Shown one piece after another: positions 38,953 through 47,448 of a stretch of DNA of 64,000 nt; position 1 is the stretch's first letter, and every line of letters begins with the position of its first letter. Source of the stretch: Flavobacteriales bacterium (GTDB lineage Bacteria; Bacteroidota; Bacteroidia; Flavobacteriales_F; PHOS-HE28); the NCBI GenBank assembly GCA_017987895.1, contig JAGNSU010000006.1, positions 2,168 through 66,167 of the forward strand, in the 5' to 3' direction. Position numbers and translations under genes: made by a program. The notes below the pieces were generated by a model. It worked only from the letters and a program-made list of their open reading frames with translations, was not told the origin of the DNA and ran no database searches.

Positions 38953-41282
38953 CCCGCTCCGCATGTGCATTGACCCTGCTTCTACTGTACGTAGGTGCCT
39001 CCGGTCAGCAATTGCGCATAGATGAACTGCGACGACCGCTGAAGGAACATTCCGCACCGGATGCAGCGCGCCTGCAATTGCTTGTTGAAATGGCCCGGGC
39101 GTACGGCCTGGTACAACTGGACACAGCGGTCCTGTTCGCCGATGAGGCCAATGCGCTCGCCGAGCGGCTGGGTGATGCGAAGTCAGCGGCGCATGCAACC
39201 GCGATCAGAGGAACCTACGAGGTACTTCGTGGAGGCCTTGCGCGCGGCCAAGCGGACCTCAACACGGCTTTGGAGGCATCCGAGCAGAGCGGTTCGCTGG
39301 CTGGTCAGGTCCAATCGCGCATTGGGTTCTTGGTCGTGAGGAATCTGCAAGGCCGCACTACCGACGGTGACAAAGAGTTCGAGTCCGCATCCGCGTTGGC
39401 CACTGCTTTGCGCGATACCACCGCCATGGGCACACTGCTCCTGATCAGGGCAATGTGGCTGTGCAATGGATCACTGCTTGAGCAAGCGATGGTGCTATTG
39501 GATCGTGCCATAGCGCTCGGCACCGCGCATTCCTCACACACTTCGCTGTCACCGGCGTATTCTTCACGGAGTTATGTGCATGCATGCATGGGGGAATTGG
39601 ATGCCTCGGGTAGAGACATCGACTCCGCTTTGCACTGGGCCACCCATACTGGCGATCGTATTGCCCTTTCCGTGGCTCGAGGTAACGAAGGGACGCTCCA
39701 TTGGTTCCGCTCGAATATGCCCAAGGCCCTGGAGTGCTACCTGGAGTCCTTACGGTTGAGTGAGCAACTAGGTGCGCGGCCGGATATGGTTAACACTGAA
39801 GGCAATGTGGGCAAGGCCTATTCCGTCATGGATGATCAGGTCCGAGCCTTGGAGTATGCCGAGCGAGCGAGCAACGGGGCGCGGGAATTGGGCCTGCACC
39901 AGTGCCTGCTGAGCTCGCTCTGCGACCTCGGGAATGCCGCACTCGAATTGAAAAACCAGCAAAAGAGCTCCGCGGCGTTCAAGGAGATGGCCTTCTGGGC
40001 CGATTCGCTGAACAACCAGGACTTCCTCGCGGAGGCGGACGTGAGAATGGCCGATTCATACTTGGCTTTCGAGATGCCGGACAGCGCGTTGAAGTATGCG
40101 TTGCGCGGTACCCTTGGCATGCGCAAGCTCGAAAGCACTTCAGACGTTGGTCGTGCGCTGGTGACCGAAGGGAAGGCCCTCTCTGCCGCCAGCGATGTGG
40201 CGCTCCGTCGTGAAGGTATCGATCCAAAGGACCGCTCCTCGCGCGCATTGCGTGCTTACGAGGAGGCGATCACCGCGGTCGATGGGTTCTTCGATGAAGT
40301 AACGTACGCCTCCTACTTGGGGATCAGCACCATCCATGAGCGGGATGGGAATTTTGCAGAAGCGCTGATCTACCATCGAAAGGCCGTGGCGGTACACGAT
40401 AGCATGCTCACGGCGGAGAGGAACCAGGCCATGGGTGAATTGCAGATCCAGTACGAAACCGAGAAGAAGGAACAGCAGATCGTATTGCTCGGCAAAGACA
40501 AGGAGGTACAGGCCAAGGAGATCCAGAAGCAAAAGCTCGTGCGTAACGGTTTCATGGGCGGCTTCGCGCTGGTGGCACTGTTCGCCGGTGTGTTCCTCTT
40601 CCAGCGCAACCGGATCGGCAAGGAGAAGAAGCGAAGCGAGGAACTCTTGCTGAACATCCTTCCAGCGGAAGTCGCGGAAGAACTGAAGGCGAAGGGCGAG
40701 GCCGACGCGAAGCAGATCGATCAGGTCACCGTGCTCTTCACCGACTTCAAGGGCTTCACCGCCATGAGCGAGAAGCTCAGCCCAAAGGAACTGGTCGCAG
40801 ACATCCACGAGTGCTTCAGCGCCTTCGATCACATCATGGCCAAGCACGGCATCGAGAAGATCAAGACCATCGGCGATGCGTATATGGCCGCTGGTGGATT
40901 GCCAACGCCCAACACCACCCACGCGCTGGATGTGGTGAAGGCCGCACTGGACATCCGCGACTTCATCGCCGAAGGCAAGGCACGGAAAGTAGCAGCGGGT
41001 CTCCCGTACTTCGAGATCCGGATCGGCATCCACACCGGCCCCGTTGTCGCTGGCATCGTGGGCGTGAAGAAGTTCGCCTACGACATCTGGGGCGATACCG
41101 TGAACATCGCCAGCCGCATGGAAAGCAGCGGGGAGGTCGGCCAGGTGAATATCAGCGAGAGCACGTATGCACTGGTGAAGGACGAGCCGGGTCTCATGTT
41201 CACATCACGCGGCAAAGTGCAGGCGAAGGGCAAGGGGGAAATGGAGATGTACTTCGTTCGCCAAAGCTCGGAACGAGCGTAG
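38949..41282 (+). CDS. class III adenylyl cyclase with periplasmic TPR sensor (cyclase C)
   Basis: This 777-aa protein has a signal peptide (about 1-20), a long TPR-type helical region (about 25-510) and one membrane helix near residue 535-555 (MGGFALVALFAGVFLF). A coiled linker (LLLNILPAEVAEELKAKG) precedes the cyclase domain from about 593, with all six catalytic residues (FTDFKGFT, IEKIKTIGDAYM, YDIWGDTVNIASRMES). The start overlaps the stop of cyclase B (ATGA). The catalytic domain DNA closely matches cyclase A, while the TPR sensor differs and is longer. It should respond to a different periplasmic signal. Confidence 0.92.
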   Translation: MTRSACALTLLLLYVGASGQQLRIDELRRPLKEHSAPDAARLQLLVEMARAYGLVQLDTAVLFADEANALAERLGDAKSAAHATAIRGTYEVLRGGLARGQADLNTALEASEQSGSLAGQVQSRIGFLVVRNLQGRTTDGDKEFESASALATALRDTTAMGTLLLIRAMWLCNGSLLEQAMVLLDRAIALGTAHSSHTSLSPAYSSRSYVHACMGELDASGRDIDSALHWATHTGDRIALSVARGNEGTLHWFRSNMPKALECYLESLRLSEQLGARPDMVNTEGNVGKAYSVMDDQVRALEYAERASNGARELGLHQCLLSSLCDLGNAALELKNQQKSSAAFKEMAFWADSLNNQDFLAEADVRMADSYLAFEMPDSALKYALRGTLGMRKLESTSDVGRALVTEGKALSAASDVALRREGIDPKDRSSRALRAYEEAITAVDGFFDEVTYASYLGISTIHERDGNFAEALIYHRKAVAVHDSMLTAERNQAMGELQIQYETEKKEQQIVLLGKDKEVQAKEIQKQKLVRNGFMGGFALVALFAGVFLFQRNRIGKEKKRSEELLLNILPAEVAEELKAKGEADAKQIDQVTVLFTDFKGFTAMSEKLSPKELVADIHECFSAFDHIMAKHGIEKIKTIGDAYMAAGGLPTPNTTHALDVVKAALDIRDFIAEGKARKVAAGLPYFEIRIGIHTGPVVAGIVGVKKFAYDIWGDTVNIASRMESSGEVGQVNISESTYALVKDEPGLMFTSRGKVQAKGKGEMEMYFVRQSSERA

Positions 41283-41371
41283 GAGAACTTGGTCAGCTTC
41301 AGCCGGACATCCGGGCATGATACCGCTGCGTCACTCCTCAAGTACTGGGAACGTGTCGCTACATTTCAGCC

Positions 41372-43423
41372 ATGCAGGTGGTGCGTTGGTCGATCATTTT
41401 CGCGTTGCTTTTATCGTCGCGATCGGCGTCGCTCGCGCAGGCAGAGCAGGTAGACACCATCTTCCGCAACCTCCGGATCGATGCGCGCGAATTGCGCGAT
41501 GGGACCACGGCGGTGCCCGGCCAGGGTCGTGAGGTACCCGGTCTCGATCTGGACGATATCGGCACTCCGCGTCACATCATCGGCGATGACCCTGCGTTCG
41601 CTGAGCGTGCGTTCGTGGATAGCACATGGATGCCGCTGGGCCCATTGCGCGACACGGTGCTGCGGGGCGGCGGCGTGCATTGGCTGCGCTACTATCTGGA
41701 GCCGGCTGCCGACCTGGAACGGACACCCCTGGTGCTGAACGTGGCAGCCATCGCGGGTACTGAGGTCTTCCTCAACGGCCGCTCACTGGTGCGCCTGACG
41801 GCGGTGCGACCCATGCGACATGGGTCCGGACTCCCGTCCTACGACTCGCTACTGTGCTTGAGCGTACCGTTCGTCCTGTTGTGCGATGGAAAGCCGGAGG
41901 TACTGGCCGTGCGTATCGAGGGTGCCGCGGGCGAGCCGCTGAGGAACGCTTCGCTCATCCTGTCCCTGCGAACCGCCGATGCCAGCTACCATATGCACCG
42001 GCACATGGTGCACTATGGGGTGTTCATCGGCATCAACGTGATCATCCTTCTCCTTTCATTGGTGATCTGGCGGTACGACCGCGCTGACGGGAGCTGGCTT
42101 TTGCTCGCCGCGCTATCGGTGGTGTCCGCGCTGGATACCTTCTGTGAAGTGGGTTATGGCATGGGTGCGCTGGGCTTCACCGATGTTCCATGGAAGGTAC
42201 TGGGCCTCGTACGCGCGGTGCTCATTCCATGGCCTATGTACCTGTTGATCATGGTACTGGGCCGTATGCGCGGCGACCTGAGTGCGCGGCGCGCGAAATG
42301 GTATACGCGGGGCGTGCTGGTGGTCACCTTCATCTGCGCGGCGTTCGGCATCGGCGAGTGGTACGGGATCCTGGGATCCGAAGGTCTGATGCTGCTGAAC
42401 GATGGGCCCGCGTTGATCATCGCGGTCATCGTGTTCGCACTGGTGTTCGCGGTCGTCGTGGTCTGGTTCGCCATCGATGTGGTACGGCTGGGGATCCGGC
42501 TGCTGCGGTCAAAGGGCTACGCACGGTGGATCGGTGGCGGCGCCCTCGCCTCAAGCCTGCTCACGCTCGTTCTGCGCATGATGAGCGCAATGACAGGCGT
42601 TGGCCTTTCCTCCGTCCTGGAAGTGCTGGCGGACTACTGCTCCTACGTAGCGGTGCCTGTTTCCATCGCGGTGTACCTCGCCATCCGCTCGGGGCACCAC
42701 AACCGGTTGGTCGCCCGGCAGCGCGATGAATTGGACGAAGAGGTGAAGGAGCGCACCGCGCAATTGAGCGCCGAGAAGGACCGCTCCGATGAGTTGCTGT
42801 TGAACATCCTGCCGGCGGAGGTGGCCGAGGAACTGAAGCGCACCGGCGCGGCAGCCGCCAAGCACTTCGACCTGGCCGCGGTGCTCTTCACGGACTTCAA
42901 GGGCTTCACCTCGCTCACCGAGAGGGTCGGCGCTGCCGAACTGCTGCAGGAGCTGAACACATGTTTCAAGGCCTTCGACGACATCATCACAGCCCGTGGC
43001 ATCGAGAAGATCAAGACCATCGGTGATGCATACATGTGCGTAGGCGGACTGCCGGACCCCAAGTCGTCCTCGCCGGAAGATGTCGTGCACGCCGCCTTGG
43101 AGATGCAGGATTTCATGAAGCGGCGAAAGATCGAGCGCGATGCACAGGGTCAGCCCGCCTTCGAGATGCGCGTGGGCATCCACACTGGCCCGGTCATAGC
43201 AGGTATTGTTGGCGTGAAGAAGTTCCAGTACGACATCTGGGGCGATACGGTGAACATTGCCAGTCGCATGGAAAGCAGCGGGGAGGTCGGGCAGGTGAAC
43301 ATCAGTGAGAGCACCTATGAGTCGGTGAAGAGTGGACCAGGTTTGACGTTCACGCCACGGGGGAAAGTGCAGGCGAAGGGCAAGGGGGAAATGGAGATGT
43401 ACTTCGTAGAGGCCCGATCATGA
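41372..43423 (+). CDS. class III adenylyl cyclase with 7TMR-DISM sensor (cyclase D)
   Basis: This 683-aa protein has a signal peptide (MQVVRWSIIFALLLSSRSAS), a periplasmic DISMED2-like beta domain (about 30-205) and seven membrane helices (about 213-436). A coiled linker (LLLNILPAEVAEELKRTG) and a cyclase domain from about 503 follow. Catalytic residues are complete (FTDFKGFT, IEKIKTIGDAYM, YDIWGDTVNIASRMES). Its catalytic domain is the most divergent of the four (AAELLQELNTCFKAFDDIIT), but its 3' end is again nearly the same as in A and C. It starts 89 bases after cyclase C. Confidence 0.92.
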   Translation: MQVVRWSIIFALLLSSRSASLAQAEQVDTIFRNLRIDARELRDGTTAVPGQGREVPGLDLDDIGTPRHIIGDDPAFAERAFVDSTWMPLGPLRDTVLRGGGVHWLRYYLEPAADLERTPLVLNVAAIAGTEVFLNGRSLVRLTAVRPMRHGSGLPSYDSLLCLSVPFVLLCDGKPEVLAVRIEGAAGEPLRNASLILSLRTADASYHMHRHMVHYGVFIGINVIILLLSLVIWRYDRADGSWLLLAALSVVSALDTFCEVGYGMGALGFTDVPWKVLGLVRAVLIPWPMYLLIMVLGRMRGDLSARRAKWYTRGVLVVTFICAAFGIGEWYGILGSEGLMLLNDGPALIIAVIVFALVFAVVVVWFAIDVVRLGIRLLRSKGYARWIGGGALASSLLTLVLRMMSAMTGVGLSSVLEVLADYCSYVAVPVSIAVYLAIRSGHHNRLVARQRDELDEEVKERTAQLSAEKDRSDELLLNILPAEVAEELKRTGAAAAKHFDLAAVLFTDFKGFTSLTERVGAAELLQELNTCFKAFDDIITARGIEKIKTIGDAYMCVGGLPDPKSSSPEDVVHAALEMQDFMKRRKIERDAQGQPAFEMRVGIHTGPVIAGIVGVKKFQYDIWGDTVNIASRMESSGEVGQVNISESTYESVKSGPGLTFTPRGKVQAKGKGEMEMYFVEARS

Positions 43424-43654
43424 TGATCGCCGAGGAGGTGAACACCTGCCGCCTCGCGACAATGGAGAAGTGATGGACTTGTTAGCGGGTGATGACGGTG
43501 ATCGTGGGGACCCGGCCCCGAGACGGGATCGGGGGTGGTGAACGGAATGATGCTCACACGACCGCCCCGGATCAGGTCGATCCCTAGCAGCGTTCATATC
43601 CACCTAACAAGAACGCCCCATCTTCGGCCCCCCTACCACCCTTGTGGTCCACTC

Positions 43655-45826
43655 ATGAAGAATACGTTCACACTTCTCCTGTCGGGCCTGGCATGGCAGC
43701 TCTTCGCGCAAACCAACGTGGTCACCTATGCGGGTGGCTCCGGCAACGAGGCCTTCAACGACGTGGTTCAGATCAGCGATGGGCGCATCCTGGTGATCGG
43801 CACGGCCGATGACCTTGGCTGGATCGACGGCAGCGTGCCCCAGTTCACTCTTACCGCAACGGGCATCGCCAACGGCCTTGGCACGAACAAGGTGCCCTTC
43901 ATCCTGGTACTGGACAGTACGGCGCAAACCCTGCTCGCCGTCCATCACCTGCAGCCGAACGCGGCGGAGGACCTGCGCTTCATCAAGCTCACCAATGCGC
44001 CCGGCGAGCCCACGGGCGACATTTACTTGAGCGGTACCACCGAGGACGCCACCAACGGCGGCTACTTCATCGGCAAGCTCGATGACAACTTCGTGAACGG
44101 TGATCCCACCGGCTTCGCATGGGTGATCAACGTGAAATGCGCCGCAGGCGAATACCCCAAGATCTACCAGCCGTGGGATGTGGGTGGCGACGGAAAGGTG
44201 GTGTACGGATACGGCGACAGTCATTCGTACAACTGGAGCGCGTTCTATCGGAACGATGCCGATGGGAACCCGGATGTGGTACCGCATTGGCGGATCCACT
44301 GGCCGCTTGGTGGCGGGCCGGAGCATCGTGGTGACGCAGCCACTTTTCTGGGAGGTATTGGTGCGCTGGACTACAGTGCGATCGTGCTGAAGCGCGATGC
44401 CACGCGTTGCGAGTTGCGTTCACCCACCCAGGTGGAGTTTGACCTCTGGCAACCCGACGGCAACGGCGGCACGAAGAAGGGCACCTGGCCATTGGACATC
44501 CTGTACAGCGAACCTTGCCTGCCCGGGGGTACCGGCAACACCACCGATGGACCGGGTTACACCGGATACAGTGGCAGCGCGACCTTCACGCATGGTCCGC
44601 AATCCGTATGCATCGATCGGCGCACGAACAACATGTACATCGGGTTCAACACCAAGAGCGTGCTGCCCGGCGGCCAGCCCGACTTTGAACCCGCCGTGAT
44701 GGCCATGGACGCCGATGGTGCGCTCTTGTGGTGGAGCCGCCTCTACCATGAAGTGACTCCCGGTGGCGACACGCTCAACAGCAGTCCGGACCAGTACGTG
44801 GACGCGCTGGCGATCGACTATTCGGAGCCGCCAGCGAGCGGCCTGCTCGTGGTGAACGCTCGCTGCCACGGCAACAACGTGGAGAATCTCTGGGAAGGCG
44901 ATACCATCGCAGCGAACCCAGGAGCCAGCGGTTTTCAGAACCGCTTCACGGGCAACAACGGCAACATCCACATCAGTTGGTTGGGCAAGCTCACCCTGGC
45001 CGATGGCACCTTGATGCACAGCACCTACGTGGCCGAGTACGCCGAAGGCACCGGCTCGCTCGGGGCGCCGCTGGCCGACCCGAACCTCGACGGCTGGCCG
45101 AACCCCAACGACGGCTGGCCCGATGTGAACACCACGTACCTCGGTAAGAACAACCTGAAGGTCACGGCGGACGGCAGCGTGCTCGCGCTGGGCAAAGGTC
45201 GTCGCACGATCACCACGGCCAATGCCTACCAGAAAATGGTGAAGCCCGCGAACGGCGGCCTCAGCGCTTGGAACGATTACGTGCGCGTGTACACGCCCGA
45301 TCTGTCGAACCTGAAGTACAGTTCGTTGCTCGTTGGGCAATGGGACACCCTCACTCAAGCGGGCGGAGACAACGTGCGCCTCAATGGATCCTTCAAGACC
45401 AGGAGCGGTGTGATCGTGGTGGGCAGACACAACGCTACTGGTGTGGACATGCCGGTGAGCGCGGTGCCCGCATGGGGCAATGCCGCCTTCAACAATGGTA
45501 GCGCTGTGTTCGCCTACTTGCGCACCGCCGCTCTCTTCGACCCGGGCGATGACCCCGTTGATCCGAGCACGACGGTGGCGGTACCAGTGGAAGAGCGTCT
45601 TTTACGCGTTGCGCCGAACCCAACGCAGGGTGAAGTCCTGGTGATCCTGCCAGATGGTGCCGTCGGAACCTTGACCTTACGTGATGTGACCGGAAGATCC
45701 CTCGTCGTTCAACAAGCGCAGGGTACTACAGTGCTCGATCTGAACGACTACGCCGCAGGCACGTATTCGTTGTCGTGGCGGACAAGCCAACGGGCCGAGC
45801 GAACAGTGCGAGTACTGGTGCAGTGA
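43655..45826 (+). CDS. T9SS-sorted secreted surface protein
   Basis: This 723-aa protein has a signal peptide (MKNTFTLLLSGLAWQLFAQT), a large extracellular region and a T9SS type A sorting domain of about 80 residues (RVAPNPTQGEVLVILPDG, TLTLRDVTGRSLVVQ, YAAGTYSLSW). The central region reads like a propeller-type or SBBP-like repeat protein (YAGGSGNEAFNDVVQISDGR at the start), without catalytic motifs. It should be exported through T9SS and anchored or released. It follows the cyclase array by 231 bases, which hold only a weak hairpin (43516-43534). Confidence 0.82.
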   Translation: MKNTFTLLLSGLAWQLFAQTNVVTYAGGSGNEAFNDVVQISDGRILVIGTADDLGWIDGSVPQFTLTATGIANGLGTNKVPFILVLDSTAQTLLAVHHLQPNAAEDLRFIKLTNAPGEPTGDIYLSGTTEDATNGGYFIGKLDDNFVNGDPTGFAWVINVKCAAGEYPKIYQPWDVGGDGKVVYGYGDSHSYNWSAFYRNDADGNPDVVPHWRIHWPLGGGPEHRGDAATFLGGIGALDYSAIVLKRDATRCELRSPTQVEFDLWQPDGNGGTKKGTWPLDILYSEPCLPGGTGNTTDGPGYTGYSGSATFTHGPQSVCIDRRTNNMYIGFNTKSVLPGGQPDFEPAVMAMDADGALLWWSRLYHEVTPGGDTLNSSPDQYVDALAIDYSEPPASGLLVVNARCHGNNVENLWEGDTIAANPGASGFQNRFTGNNGNIHISWLGKLTLADGTLMHSTYVAEYAEGTGSLGAPLADPNLDGWPNPNDGWPDVNTTYLGKNNLKVTADGSVLALGKGRRTITTANAYQKMVKPANGGLSAWNDYVRVYTPDLSNLKYSSLLVGQWDTLTQAGGDNVRLNGSFKTRSGVIVVGRHNATGVDMPVSAVPAWGNAAFNNGSAVFAYLRTAALFDPGDDPVDPSTTVAVPVEERLLRVAPNPTQGEVLVILPDGAVGTLTLRDVTGRSLVVQQAQGTTVLDLNDYAAGTYSLSWRTSQRAERTVRVLVQ

Positions 45827-45871
45827 TCCGTATGCTTCGTGCCGAACCACACGATCGATAACTGAACGGCC

Positions 45872-46108
45872 TCAGGTGCGCCTAGCCAGGTCCGGGCGGT
45901 CCTGATAGTCCCACTCATGCCCGGGCGGAAGTTCCGCAGTGGGGCTGGTGGTATCGTGGAGAACGGACCACACCAGTTGGATCACCACCACAGGGACGAG
46001 GGTCAACAGAAGCAAGGCGGACCAGAGCGGGGCCTGGAACCATACGGCCGCCATGATGATGGGGAGCAATGCGGTAGCACGCAACGCATGTCTTTCGGAG
46101 CGGGTCAT
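45872..46108 (-). CDS. small two-helix membrane protein
   Basis: The 78-aa product starts MTRSERHALRATALLPIIMA. It has two membrane helices separated by APLWSA and a hydrophilic tail ending HEWDYQDRPDLARRT. The longer frame to 46240 is not supported. No family is recognised. It is convergent with the T9SS protein gene. Confidence 0.6.
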   Translation of the reverse strand: MTRSERHALRATALLPIIMAAVWFQAPLWSALLLLTLVPVVVIQLVWSVLHDTTSPTAELPPGHEWDYQDRPDLARRT

Positions 46109-46266
46109 GCCGTTGACCGCACAAGCCACGCGCCAGAGGGCCGCCAGCTTATGGTCCACGTTTGGGTCTAAGCAAAACAGACCATGGGACCTCCGTGCCG
46201 CTGTACGAACGGCTGAAGGGTGCCCGCCCCCACGCAGCAAGGTTGCGAGCGTGCGGAGGTGTTGGG

Positions 46267-46470
46267 CTAACTCGGTAACGGTTCGTACAGATACTCGGTG
46301 CCGTTATGATGCACCACCACTTGTGCGTTCCACCACTTGGCGATCACCACTATCCTTCTACATGCTTCGTCCAACGTGGTCGCGCGCACGGCGGGTCGGG
46401 TGGATCCTTCACGTACCGCGATCCAGGTCCCATCGAAGCGGAGTTCGACATGGTAGCGTTCAGTGCTCAT
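46267..46470 (-). CDS. DUF2188 protein
   Basis: This 67-aa protein has the DUF2188 pattern: a strand (YHVELRFDGTWIAVREGS), a helix (TTLDEACRRIVVIAKWW) and a final strand pair (AQVVVHHNGTEYLYE). The family is small and cytoplasmic, with unknown function. The ATG at 46470 is chosen over 46518. It lies near other small stress-type genes. Confidence 0.75.
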   Translation of the reverse strand: MSTERYHVELRFDGTWIAVREGSTRPAVRATTLDEACRRIVVIAKWWNAQVVVHHNGTEYLYEPLPS

Positions 46471-46682
46471 CTCAGCAGGTGCATGCATGCATGGGTATTC
46501 GCCGATCGCATGCCGCAACCCACGGTATCAAGAAGAGGAACGCACGTCGGCAACGGATCACACGATCGTCCCGGAACAGTGGAACGGCCGCCGCACCACA
46601 GGAAGCCCCCGATCCGCTAATGGTCTGGGTGTGGGTTTTCGGGAGAGTGGCCCATTAAGTGCGCAGAGCGATCGTGGACCGC

Positions 46683-47383
46683 ATGGATCGTTTCCATTTA
46701 GGCACCGCTGGCTGGCAGGTGGCGAAGACCCTCGGCCAGGCTCCTGCGGAGGGGGGACACCTGGAGCGGTACGCCCAGTTGTTCAATGCCGTGGAGATCA
46801 ACTCCGTTTTCTACCGGCCCCACCTGGCCAAGACCTTCGAACGATGGGCCGCCACCGTGCCGGAGGACTTCCGTTTTTCGGTGAAAATGCATCGGGGCGT
46901 TACGCATGAACGGCGCTTGACCGACGTACGACCGGCGCAGGTCTTCCTTGAAATGGTCGCCGCGCTCGGAGAGAAGCTGGGCCCGGTGCTGGTGCAACTC
47001 CCCCCATCGCTCGCGTGGTCGGTAGAAAGGGGAGAGTTCTTAAGTGCGTTGCGTGAAGCGTACCACGGCGCTGTGGTGTTGGAGGCGCGCCATCCCTCCT
47101 GGGCCGCTGCGGATGTGATGAAGGTGTTGAAGGAGACCAAGATCAGCGGGGTTGCGGCCGATCCACCGGTCATCCACCGCTCGCCTACTTCCGGTTCCAT
47201 GGTACGCCCCGGGTGTACTGGTCCACGTATACGGATGACTTCCTATCGCAGCGGGCCGAACAGATCACGGTGCTGCTGAAGGCCGGCCGCACCGTATGGA
47301 CGATCTTCGATAATTCAGCGGCTGGTGCAGCGGCGCCGGATGCCCTGCGGTTGCGTGCGCTGGTGCAGGAACGGATGGCATAG
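46683..47383 (+). pseudogene. DUF72 family protein, frameshifted
   Basis: The first frame (46683 to about 47181) encodes the DUF72 TIM-barrel-like start: FHLGTAGWQ, NAVEINSVFYR and VVLEARHPSW. Near 47181 the frame must change by one base. The second frame (47183-47383) continues AYFRFHGTPRVYWSTYTDDF and AGRTVWTIFDNSAAGAA, the normal DUF72 C-terminus, ending at the TAG at 47381-47383. Restoring one base would give a protein of about 233 residues. It is either a recently inactivated gene or an assembly error. As it stands the first frame runs to 47279. Confidence 0.8.
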
Positions 47384-47448
47384 GTGGCACACCGCAGCAC
47401 GATGCACTTCACGGGAGGAACGCCCTCCATGGCCGTTCTGTCCGGCCA

